In this document: positions 1 to 5,325 of the stretch, in pieces | How the letters are laid out: the number at the start of each line of letters is the position of its first letter | Numbering within the stretch: the stretch's first letter is position 1 | Origin: an uncultured Paraglaciecola sp. | GTDB lineage: Bacteria; Pseudomonadota; Gammaproteobacteria; Enterobacterales; Alteromonadaceae | Assembly (NCBI GenBank): GCA_905479025.1 | Contig: CAJQKX010000124.1 | Coordinates: 1 to 5,844 of the forward strand | DNA: 5,844 nucleotides | Direction: 5' to 3' | Notes under the pieces: model-generated | Told to the model about the DNA's origin: nothing | Seen by the model: only the letters and a program-made list of their open reading frames with translations | Databases searched by the model: none | Made by a program: the position numbers and the translations under genes

Positions 1-1445
1 ATGAAGGTGACTTAATGTATATGCCTACTACTTATGCAGGTTTATCAATAGGTAAGGCCCGCGAGCTTTTGCAACAAACTGACAAGTTGATCGCTACCGT
101 TCCAGAAGTGAGAAGTGTATTTGGTAAAATAGGTCGCGCCGAGACTGCCACTGATCCTGCGCCACTGACTATGATTGAGACCTTTATTCAGCTTAAACCA
201 CAAGACGAATGGCGAGATGGTATGACCACCGAAAAGTTGCGTACAGAGCTTGATAAACTGGTGCAGATACCTGGCTTGACTAATGCGTGGGTGATGCCGA
301 TAAAAACCCGTATCGATATGCTCGCTACAGGTATTAAAACACCCGTTGGTATTAAGGTGGCAGGCAGTGACTTGATTGTTATTCAACGTATCGGTCAAGA
401 TATAGAGGAAATTCTTTCACAGATGCCGGGTACCGCTTCGGTGTATTCAGAAAGAGTTGCCGGTGGGCGTTATATAAAAGTGGATATCAAGCGTGAATTG
501 GCATCTCGTTACGGTTTAAATATTTCAGATGTGCAACAAGTGGTATCGACCGCTATTGGTGGCATGAATGTGTCCGAGTCGGTTGAAGGTTTGGAACGTT
601 ACCCTATTAATTTACGTTACCCACAAAGTTATCGAGACTCACCAGAGCAACTTGCTTTGTTGCCTATCGTGACGCCAAGTGGACAGCGTATTGCTTTGGC
701 TGACGTAGCAAAAATTTATGTTGAAGACGGGCCCGCGGGGATAAAAAGTGAGAATGCGCGAATAAACGGCTGGACTTACATTGATATTAAAGACATTGAT
801 GTTGGCAGCTACGTCCAAAATGCAAAGGCGTTATTGTCTTCAGAGTTAGTCTTGCCCACGGGTTACAGCCTAACTTGGGCAGGGCAATATGAATATATGC
901 AGCGGGCGAAAGAGAAACTTGCCTATGTATTACCTTTAACGCTTGCGATTATAGTTATTTTGCTGTTTATCAACTTTCGCAACTTTGTCGAGGTCGCCAT
1001 TATAATAGGCACTTTACCTTTGGCTTTAATGGGGGGTGTTTGGTTGTTATATTTGGAAGGTTTTAATCTGTCTGTGGCATCTGGTGTGGGTTTTATCGCA
1101 TTGGCTGGCGTAGCAGCAGAGATAGGTGTGATTATGCTGGTCTATCTTAATCAGTCGTACCAAGAATTGATACGAACCCATCAAAATAATAATACTGAGC
1201 CTAGTTTAGACGATTTGGTTGAATCGGTGATGAAAGGAGCTGGGCTTAGGGTAAGGCCTGTGATGATGACCGTTGCCACCATTATGTTGGGTTTATTACC
1301 TGTCTTGTATGGCTCAGGTACAGGTTCAGAAGTGATGAGTCGAATTGCTGCGCCTATGGTAGGAGGCATGACCAGCGCATTAGTGCTATCGTTAATTATT
1401 GTGCCTGTGGTGTATTTATTATGGCGTAAACAAGCGATTAAGTGA
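1..1445 (+). CDS. cusA: CusA/CzcA-family heavy-metal RND efflux pump, copper/silver type (5' truncated by window edge)
   Basis: Inner-membrane proton-driven pump subunit that, in the family, exports Cu(I)/Ag(I) through a CusCBA-type tripartite complex. The frame is open from base 1: the codons before the first ATG (15) read EGDL, giving the conserved family motif EGDLxYMPT, so that ATG is internal and roughly 570 N-terminal residues lie outside the window. Numbering from that ATG, Met3, Met53 and Met102 fall at the spacing of the E. coli CusA metal-binding triad Met573/623/672, and Glu55 and Arg99 match Glu625 and Arg669. Glu369 in GVAAE matches the proton-relay Glu939; the Lys of the E. coli RVRPK motif is Val here (RVRPV), as in many homologues. 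A periplasmic porter/docking domain is followed by five membrane segments (about 303-320, 325-347, 353-377, 415-433, 444-468). The C-terminus is full length (473 residues after the first triad Met, 474 in E. coli). The stop is TGA at 1443. Partner genes, if present, are upstream of the window. Confidence 0.93.
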   Translation, partial: EGDLMYMPTTYAGLSIGKARELLQQTDKLIATVPEVRSVFGKIGRAETATDPAPLTMIETFIQLKPQDEWRDGMTTEKLRTELDKLVQIPGLTNAWVMPIKTRIDMLATGIKTPVGIKVAGSDLIVIQRIGQDIEEILSQMPGTASVYSERVAGGRYIKVDIKRELASRYGLNISDVQQVVSTAIGGMNVSESVEGLERYPINLRYPQSYRDSPEQLALLPIVTPSGQRIALADVAKIYVEDGPAGIKSENARINGWTYIDIKDIDVGSYVQNAKALLSSELVLPTGYSLTWAGQYEYMQRAKEKLAYVLPLTLAIIVILLFINFRNFVEVAIIIGTLPLALMGGVWLLYLEGFNLSVASGVGFIALAGVAAEIGVIMLVYLNQSYQELIRTHQNNNTEPSLDDLVESVMKGAGLRVRPVMMTVATIMLGLLPVLYGSGTGSEVMSRIAAPMVGGMTSALVLSLIIVPVVYLLWRKQAIK

Positions 1446-1458
1446 TAAACAAAAGGTG

Positions 1459-1495
1459 CTCACACTTTAGACGCAGGATAACGTTAATGTGTGAG
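1459..1495 (+). other. Inverted repeat / hairpin just downstream of cusA
   Basis: CTCACAC (1459-1465) pairs with GTGTGAG (1489-1495). After one T/T mismatch, three more pairs (TTA/TAA) extend it, around a loop of about 15 bases. It starts 13 bases after the cusA stop. No U-run follows, so it is not a classical terminator. It could be a 3'-end stabilising structure or chance. Confidence 0.3.
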
Positions 1496-1658
1496 TCGCC
1501 ATTGATCAATATAAAACCACTTATTGATAGTGTGATGTTCGTTATACAGGTTTACTTTTACCTCCCATTGATCCTTCATCCGTCCAGCCAGTTTTTTTAT
1601 CAATCATTCTTCTATTATATGAGCTGATTGGCATCGTTTTTGGTGTCATTAAGTTGAG

Positions 1659-1676
1659 GGGGCGCAATATAGCCCC
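1659..1676. other. Short GC stem-loop, function unknown
   Basis: GGGGC (1659-1663) and GCCCC (1672-1676) flank an eight-base AT-rich loop. On the plus strand it is followed by AAAAAGGTTTT rather than directly by T residues, and on the minus strand by CTCAAC, so it does not fit an intrinsic terminator in either direction. It is the most GC-rich element in an AT-rich gap. Confidence 0.25.
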
Positions 1677-1877
1677 AAAAAGGTTTTAGCTTACTAAGCT
1701 TGAAGTCTTAGCGCTACGTGATGACATTGAGAACCTAACATCTCTTTAAGGTTTATCATTAATGGATAAATCTAAATAGAAAGTTTGCCTGCATAATATG
1801 TGCTTGGATGGAGGCGTAAAGATAATTTTCGAAGATAACAAAACAGGATGACAAATATCACTCTACAAGTGAGGCAT

Positions 1878-1903
1878 AAAAAAGGCGAGCGAATGCTCGC
1901 CTT
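1878..1903 (-). terminator. Intrinsic terminator of suhB
   Basis: A perfect nine-base-pair stem, AAGGCGAGC (1882-1890) with GCTCGCCTT (1895-1903), closes a four-base loop. On the minus strand the stem runs straight into a T tract (complement of the A run 1878-1883). It begins 16 bases after the suhB stop codon. The plus-strand side is followed by AAAAAC, so it should work in the suhB direction only. Confidence 0.9.
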
Positions 1904-1919
1904 AAAAACTTGTGATATG

Positions 1920-2693
1920 TTATTTTAAATATTTGACTAAACTTTGCACAATTTTGGGGCTGCCAGCCACAATATTGCCTTTATGCATAGGGTCATTACC
2001 CCCAGAAAAATCTGTGACCAATCCTCCTGATTCACGCACCATTAATTCACCGGCTGCAATATCCCAGGGTTTGAGACCACTTTCCCAATAACCGTCATAA
2101 CGGCCGGCTGCGACGTAAGCTAAATCTAATGCTGCAGAACCACTGCGACGTATATCACCTGCCTGCATAAATATTTTATTAAACCCTGCTAAATACTGGG
2201 GTAGTCTGGTTTTATTTCTAAAAGGAAAAGAGGTGGCAAGGATCGTTTGGCTCAATTCTTTGGCATTACTAGCACGAATACGAAAACCATTAAGCTGTGC
2301 ACCAGCACCTTTGCTTGCTGTGAACAATTCGCCACGTATTGGATCAAATATCACACTTTGATCCAACCGTCCTTTGTGCATGAGGGCGATAGATACCGCA
2401 AAATGAGGGATACCTTTAATAAAATTGGTGGTGCCATCTAAGGGGTCAATCACCCATTTGAAATCGTTGTCACCTTCCACTACACCCCCTTCTTCACCTA
2501 CAAAACTGTGATCTGGGTAGGATAGTTTGATTTTGTGGATTATAGCCTGTTCGGCTTCTTTATCGATGCGAGTGACGAAATCGTTGTCGCCTTTTGCTTC
2601 AGTTTGCAAGTCGGTCTGATTATCAAACCCATTAGCAATGATATTACCCGCAGCACGCGCAGCACGGATCGCTATATTCAGCATAGGATGCAT
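1920..2693 (-). CDS. suhB: SuhB, inositol-1-monophosphatase family / Nus antitermination factor
   Basis: Cytoplasmic Mg2+-dependent phosphatase of the inositol monophosphatase family. In E. coli SuhB is also a working part of the NusA/B/E/G complex on rRNA transcripts. The 257 residues match the whole family fold: Glu67 in GEEGG, motif A WVIDPLDGTTNFI with Asp83 and Asp86, and motif B WDIAAGE with Asp211 supply the metal ligands. The arginine pair in IRRSGSAALD (182-183), conserved with E. coli SuhB, is intact. The N-terminus MHPMLNIA is nearly identical to E. coli, which fixes the start. The protein lacks about ten C-terminal residues present in the 267-residue E. coli protein. A GGTGG ribosome binding site lies six bases upstream and a boxA overlaps the leader just before it. 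The gene is divergent from trmJ, as in E. coli, and ends at a strong terminator. Confidence 0.96.
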   Translation of the reverse strand: MHPMLNIAIRAARAAGNIIANGFDNQTDLQTEAKGDNDFVTRIDKEAEQAIIHKIKLSYPDHSFVGEEGGVVEGDNDFKWVIDPLDGTTNFIKGIPHFAVSIALMHKGRLDQSVIFDPIRGELFTASKGAGAQLNGFRIRASNAKELSQTILATSFPFRNKTRLPQYLAGFNKIFMQAGDIRRSGSAALDLAYVAAGRYDGYWESGLKPWDIAAGELMVRESGGLVTDFSGGNDPMHKGNIVAGSPKIVQSLVKYLK

Positions 2694-2699
2694 AGTTAA

Positions 2700-2704
2700 C
2701 CACC
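2700..2704 (-). promoter_or_regulatory. suhB ribosome binding site
   Basis: GGTGG on the minus strand, with six bases (TTAACT) to the ATG at 2693. It is a moderate Shine-Dalgarno match. Only a few bases separate it from the boxA, so a Nus complex bound there could cover it. Confidence 0.6.
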
Positions 2705-2707
2705 AAT

Positions 2708-2719
2708 TTTAAAAGAACA
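2708..2719 (-). promoter_or_regulatory. boxA (NusB/NusE binding site) in the suhB leader
   Basis: The minus strand reads TGTTCTTTTAAA. The core TGTTCTTT is the form found in rRNA leaders of many bacteria and differs from E. coli rrn boxA (TGCTCTTTAACA) by one base in the first eight. It ends three to four bases before the GGTGG ribosome binding site. In E. coli a boxA at the same place lets the Nus factor/SuhB complex repress suhB translation, with later Rho termination. Position and sequence both fit that autoregulation here; function is inferred from the match. Confidence 0.7.
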
Positions 2720-2741
2720 TTAAACAAAAAACGCTTAAGAA

Positions 2742-2773
2742 TGTTCAGTCAACCTAATTACGTGTACTGAACA
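2742..2773 (-). promoter_or_regulatory. Eight-base inverted repeat in the suhB leader
   Basis: TGTTCAGT (2742-2749) and ACTGAACA (2766-2773) are perfect reverse complements around a 16-base spacer that contains the palindrome TAATTA. The element lies inside the predicted suhB 5' leader, about ten bases before a run of U residues (complement of A 2724-2730) and upstream of the boxA. It could be an RNA hairpin or a dimeric repressor site just downstream of the promoter. Confidence 0.4.
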
Positions 2774-2787
2774 AAAAATCGCAGCGA

Positions 2788-2815
2788 AGTATACCAAAGC
2801 TCGTAAATTTAGCAA
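2788..2815 (-). promoter_or_regulatory. Predicted sigma-70 promoter of suhB
   Basis: On the minus strand, -35 TTGCTA (2815-2810), a 16-base spacer and -10 TATACT (2793-2788), preceded by TGG as an extended -10. Transcription would start near 2781 and give a leader of about 88 bases that contains the inverted repeat, boxA and ribosome binding site. Confidence 0.6.
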
Positions 2816-2882
2816 ACAGAATGTTTTTTTGGAGGCTTGTCTTACTGCCTAATCCTCTGCATATTTATGCTAAATCGTCATT

Positions 2883-2910
2883 TTGAGGTGGTGTGGGTAT
2901 GTGCTATTAT
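2883..2910 (+). promoter_or_regulatory. Predicted sigma-70 promoter of trmJ
   Basis: -35 TTGAGG (2883-2888), a 16-base spacer, and -10 TATTAT (2905-2910) with an extended TGC in front. The following GCGCGCCC is a GC-rich discriminator, the type linked to stringent (ppGpp) control of translation genes. The start would be near 2917, about 38 bases before the trmJ ATG. Confidence 0.6.
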
Positions 2911-2954
2911 GCGCGCCCTAAAATTGACCCGTTAAAAAAAAGATACCACACATC

Positions 2955-3692
2955 ATGTTAGAGAATATTCGCATAGTGCTTGTTAATACCTCCCACACAG
3001 GCAACATCGGCTCGGCTGCAAGGGCAATGAAAACCATGGGGTTAAGTCAATTGGTGTTGGTTGATCCTATTAGTGCACCAGATGGTAAATCCAGTGCTTT
3101 GGCAGCAGGCGCGGGTGACGTGTTAGCGAATGCAAAAATAGTAGATACTCTGGCCGAAGCAGTGGCTGATTGTGGTTTAGTGATTGGTACCAGCGCTCGT
3201 TCTCGTACTTTATCTTGGCCGATGTTAGAGCCAAGAGGATGTGGTGAGAAAATGATAAATGAAGTGTCTAAGTATCCTGTCGCTTTGGTGTTTGGTCGTG
3301 AAAATAATGGATTAAGTAATGATGAATTACAACAATGTCATTTTCATGTGTGTATCCCAGCAAACCCTGAATATAGCTCCTTAAACATAGCCGCGGCAGT
3401 TCAAACTTTGTGTTACGAAGTGCGAATGGCTTACCTAAATTTATCCCGTGGTCAATACCCAGAAAATCATCCTGAAGACTCAGAATATCCTTTGGCAGAG
3501 GATCTTGAAGGTTTTTATAGTCATTTGGAACAAACCCTTATCAAAACGAATTTCATCATTGCCAAACATCCGGGTATGGTAATGGCCAAGTTACGTCGAT
3601 TATATAACCGTGCTCGACCTGAGACTCAAGAGCTGAATATATTGCGCGGTATTTTAGCATCGGTTGATAAAACCAATAAAAATCGAGAGTAA
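2955..3692 (+). CDS. trmJ: TrmJ, tRNA (cytidine/uridine-32) 2'-O-methyltransferase
   Basis: SPOUT-class enzyme that uses S-adenosylmethionine to methylate the 2'-OH of residue 32 in the tRNA anticodon loop; it acts as a dimer in the cytoplasm. The 245 residues match E. coli TrmJ (246) along the whole length. Visible landmarks are the N-terminal [19 protein letters not shown] (11-29), GTSARSR (78-84), the knot strands [15 protein letters not shown] (111-125) and [17 protein letters not shown] (134-150) that form the cofactor pocket, and the helical C-terminal tail with LEQTL and [16 protein letters not shown]. The start MLENIRIVL equals the E. coli start. No Shine-Dalgarno sequence is visible: an A8 run followed by GATACCACACATC precedes the ATG, so initiation may depend on the A-rich leader. 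The divergent suhB neighbour is conserved in E. coli. Confidence 0.96.
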   Translation: MLENIRIVLVNTSHTGNIGSAARAMKTMGLSQLVLVDPISAPDGKSSALAAGAGDVLANAKIVDTLAEAVADCGLVIGTSARSRTLSWPMLEPRGCGEKMINEVSKYPVALVFGRENNGLSNDELQQCHFHVCIPANPEYSSLNIAAAVQTLCYEVRMAYLNLSRGQYPENHPEDSEYPLAEDLEGFYSHLEQTLIKTNFIIAKHPGMVMAKLRRLYNRARPETQELNILRGILASVDKTNKNRE

Positions 3693-3935
3693 TAAATTAA
3701 GTGATTTCAATGTAGGTAAAGAAATTTCGAGACATTTGAAATTAACTGGAATCTTTAAGTCGATGTTAGTGCTAAAGATATTGATAAAATTATTTATGGG
3801 GAAATGCATGCTTCTGTCGAGGCACGAGAGATATTGTTTAGTGATACACACCCCATGGTAAGTAATGAAAAGTGGGGCGCAAACAGCTGTACTTACAGAC
3901 GATACTTATCACAAACTGAGGTTGATAATGTTTAG
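3693..3935 (+). pseudogene. Coding-like stretch of unknown identity before cysE (small gene or frameshifted remnant)
   Basis: No family is recognised. After the TAA at 3756-3758, an open frame runs to TAG at 3933-3935; its only ATG is 3804 (43 codons, MHASVEAREILFSDTHP...TEVDNV). About 42 of its 58 codons begin with a purine, a coding-like bias. Upstream, another frame that continues out of the end of trmJ (3667-3759, [18 protein letters not shown]...) shows the same bias and stays open until beyond the point where the second frame opens, so one base change near 3756 would join them into a protein of about 90 residues. The TAG overlaps the cysE start (ATG 3928), which would allow coupling. 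There is no good ribosome binding site: GGGG ends only two bases before ATG 3804. A TAAAAT -10-like hexamer at 3785-3790 lacks a -35. It may be a real small gene, a decayed one, or chance. Confidence 0.25.
3918..3921 (+). promoter_or_regulatory. Ribosome binding site that sets the cysE start
   Basis: GAGG followed by six bases (TTGATA) and ATG at 3928. The in-frame upstream ATG at 3865 has only GGTAAG close in front of it. This supports starting cysE at MFSRMKEDV. Confidence 0.7.
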
Positions 3936-4737
3936 TAGAATGAAAGAAGATGTGCAAAGTGTGTTTCATCGTGATCCAGCCGCACGTAATACTTTTGAGG
4001 TGCTGACTAATTACCCAGGCTTACATGCTATTTGGTTTCATCGTCTGAGTCATAGATTATGGAAAGCAAACTGGAAATGGTTGGCTCGTTCTATTTCCAC
4101 TTTTTCTCGTTGGCTTACGGGTATTGAAATTCACCCTGGAGCAAAACTTGGGCGACGTTTTTTTATAGATCATGGTATGGGTGTGGTCATTGGAGAAACT
4201 GCTGAGATTGGTCATGATGTGACCTTGTATCATGGTGTCACACTGGGTGGAACAAGTTGGAACGCTGGGAAACGACACCCTACATTAGAAGACAACGTAG
4301 TAGTGGGTGCTGGCGCCAAAGTACTAGGGCCAATCACTGTGCATACAGGTGCCAAGGTAGGATCCAACTCAGTAGTGGTGCGTGATGTACCAGAAAATGC
4401 CACTGTTATTGGTATTCCTGGACGTGTCGTGGTGGAGCAACATAAGCCTGAAGCGCCGACTAATGGGGAGCGTGAAAAAATAGCCAAAAAGTATGGTTTT
4501 GATGCGTATGCGGTAGCAACAGATAATCCTGACCCTATCGCTCATGCTATCGGTGTGATGGTGGATCATGTTCACCTTGTTGATAAAAAAGTTGAGGAGA
4601 TGTGTCAAGCAATCAATAAGATGGGGGGGGATGTCTGTGGTGAATCGTTACCCACTTTAGACTTGGAAGACTTTTCTGATAACGAACATGGAGAGGATAT
4701 CAAAAAGGTCAGTGACGCCTTCGATCCATACATATAA
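3928..4737 (+). CDS. cysE: Serine O-acetyltransferase CysE
   Basis: Transfers acetyl from acetyl-CoA to L-serine to make O-acetylserine, the committed step of cysteine synthesis. From ATG 3928 the protein has 269 residues (E. coli 273). The frame is open to an ATG at 3865 (290 residues), but the 21 extra residues have no family resemblance and a good GAGG site precedes 3928. A helical N-terminal domain ([17 protein letters not shown]) leads into a left-handed beta-helix with hexapeptide repeats (about 68-165). Catalytic His82 in FFIDHG and His117 in KRHPT match E. coli His158 and His193; Glu67 in IEIHP replaces Asp143. A C-terminal extension of about 100 residues ends in acidic sequence and a terminal isoleucine (DAFDPYI), the residue that docks into CysK in the cysteine synthase complex. 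A G8 tract lies at residues 232-234. It sits 190 bases behind the nearest trmJ-side frame break and 87 bases before iscR, feeding cysteine to IscS. Confidence 0.94.
   Translation: MFSRMKEDVQSVFHRDPAARNTFEVLTNYPGLHAIWFHRLSHRLWKANWKWLARSISTFSRWLTGIEIHPGAKLGRRFFIDHGMGVVIGETAEIGHDVTLYHGVTLGGTSWNAGKRHPTLEDNVVVGAGAKVLGPITVHTGAKVGSNSVVVRDVPENATVIGIPGRVVVEQHKPEAPTNGEREKIAKKYGFDAYAVATDNPDPIAHAIGVMVDHVHLVDKKVEEMCQAINKMGGDVCGESLPTLDLEDFSDNEHGEDIKKVSDAFDPYI
4623..4630 (+). repeat. G8 homopolymer tract inside cysE
   Basis: Eight consecutive G residues in codons ATG GGG GGG GAT (Met-Gly-Gly-Asp). In an AT-rich gene this is a likely slippage site. Gaining one G gives a TGA stop seven codons on; losing one gives a TAG stop after about a dozen codons. 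Either change leaves the catalytic beta-helix intact but removes the C-terminal tail. Confidence 0.8.
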
Positions 4738-4761
4738 TACTTGACTAAATTACTAGGTTAA
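4737..4761 (+). promoter_or_regulatory. Upstream IscR type-1 site (half conserved)
   Basis: Left half ATACTTGACTAAATTA is identical to the downstream site; the right half CTAGGTTAA has drifted from the palindrome. It begins on the last base of the cysE stop codon and abuts the next site, giving two copies exactly 25 bp apart. Probably a weaker [2Fe-2S]-IscR site. Confidence 0.65.
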
Positions 4762-4786
4762 ATACTTGACTAAATTAGTCAGGTAT
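4762..4786 (+). promoter_or_regulatory. IscR type-1 operator of the isc operon
   Basis: A 25 bp near-perfect palindrome: left half ATACTTGACTAA, central A, right half TTAGTCAGGTAT, with one mismatched pair. It fits the known type-1 motif bound by [2Fe-2S]-IscR. The TTGACT inside it (4766-4771) can serve as the -35 of the iscR promoter, so bound IscR would block RNA polymerase. No convincing -10 is seen at normal spacing (the sequence there is GCAAAAATTTAAG). Confidence 0.85.
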
Positions 4787-4824
4787 GCAAAAATTTAAGC
4801 AAATATGGTATCGGGTTTATTACT

Positions 4825-5313
4825 ATGAAGTTGACTTCAAAAGGTCGTTACGCAGTGACAGCTATGTTAGATGTGTCTTTACACTCTACACGTGGGCCTG
4901 TGTCTTTAGCCGATATATCCGAGCGCCAAGAAATTTCTTTGTCTTATCTTGAACAACTTTTCTCTCGTTTACGTAGAGAGAAGTTAGTAGACAGTGTACG
5001 CGGTCCTGGTGGCGGTTATAAACTAGAACGTCCAGCTAATGAAATATCTATCGGTGAAGTTATCCGAGCGGTAAATGAATCTGTTGATGCTACTAAGTGC
5101 CAAGGTCAAGGCGGTTGCCAAGGCGGAGAACGATGCCTAACCCATAATTTGTGGGAAGGCTTAAGTGACAGAATTAGTGTGTTTTTAGACGGTATTACTT
5201 TGGGTGAGCTCATGCAACAGCAAGATGTGAAGCAAGTAGCCGAAAGACAAGACAAACATAAACATCATAATCAAATAGCGGCAAACGAAATTTCTATTAG
5301 TTTGCAGCTTTAA
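4825..5313 (+). CDS. iscR: IscR, [2Fe-2S]-sensing Rrf2-family regulator
   Basis: Transcription factor that carries a [2Fe-2S] cluster and, in that state, represses the isc operon; the apo form acts on other (type-2) sites. The 162 residues equal the E. coli length. The N-terminal winged helix (1-65) contains [11 protein letters not shown] and the recognition helix [13 protein letters not shown] with Glu43, which in E. coli discriminates type-1 from type-2 sites, and the wing RGPGGGY (59-65). The cluster ligands Cys92, Cys98, Cys104 and His107 are all present in [17 protein letters not shown]. The start [10 protein letters not shown] equals the E. coli start although no clear Shine-Dalgarno sequence precedes it. 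Two IscR sites lie directly upstream, so the gene should repress itself. iscS follows after 12 bases in the same operon. Confidence 0.97.
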   Translation: MKLTSKGRYAVTAMLDVSLHSTRGPVSLADISERQEISLSYLEQLFSRLRREKLVDSVRGPGGGYKLERPANEISIGEVIRAVNESVDATKCQGQGGCQGGERCLTHNLWEGLSDRISVFLDGITLGELMQQQDVKQVAERQDKHKHHNQIAANEISISLQL

Positions 5314-5315
5314 GC

Positions 5316-5319
5316 GGAG
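5316..5319 (+). promoter_or_regulatory. iscS ribosome binding site
   Basis: GGAG, six bases (TAAAAA) before the iscS ATG at 5326. It begins three bases after the iscR stop, so the two genes are close enough for translational coupling. Confidence 0.75.
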
Positions 5320-5325
5320 TAAAAA

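Larger units (their letters stand above)
1446..1919. other. Non-coding gap between convergent cusA and suhB
   Basis: No convincing gene is seen in these 474 bases. The longest plus-strand frame (GTG at 1442, 61 codons, overlapping the cusA stop) has no ribosome binding site and no recognisable family. The stretch holds a hairpin just after cusA (1459-1495), a GC stem (1659-1676), a 13 bp palindrome AGCTTACTAAGCT (1688-1700), a nine-base direct repeat CCATTGATC (1499-1507 and 1565-1573) and the suhB terminator at its right end. A T7 run at 1592-1598 has no stem before it, so no clear intrinsic terminator for cusA is visible. Confidence 0.6.

Noticed and set aside
45..398. Minus-strand 117-codon frame inside cusA
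   Set aside because: It is antisense to a strongly conserved coding region; its composition follows from the cusA codons.
1582..1600. T7 run after cusA as an intrinsic terminator
   Set aside because: No GC-rich stem precedes the run (CCGTCCAGCCAG does not fold on itself).
1442..1627. 61-codon plus-strand frame starting at GTG overlapping the cusA stop
   Set aside because: No ribosome binding site, no recognisable family, AT-driven hydrophobic composition (many Phe/Tyr/Leu from T-rich sequence).
2891..2951. Imperfect inverted repeat GTGTGGGTAT / ATACCACAC flanking the trmJ promoter start region
   Set aside because: Needs a one-base bulge and its left arm lies upstream of the predicted transcript; spacing fits no known operator.
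3723..3743. AATTTC / GAAATT hairpin as trmJ terminator
   Set aside because: The stem has six AT-rich pairs with a nine-base loop and no U-run; too weak to call.
3736..3809. TTGAAA (3736) or TTGATA (3781) as -35 of a cysE promoter
   Set aside because: Neither has a credible -10 at 16-18 bases, so no cysE promoter is listed.
4057..4608. Several overlapping minus-strand frames inside cysE
   Set aside because: All are shadows of the conserved CysE beta-helix coding sequence.
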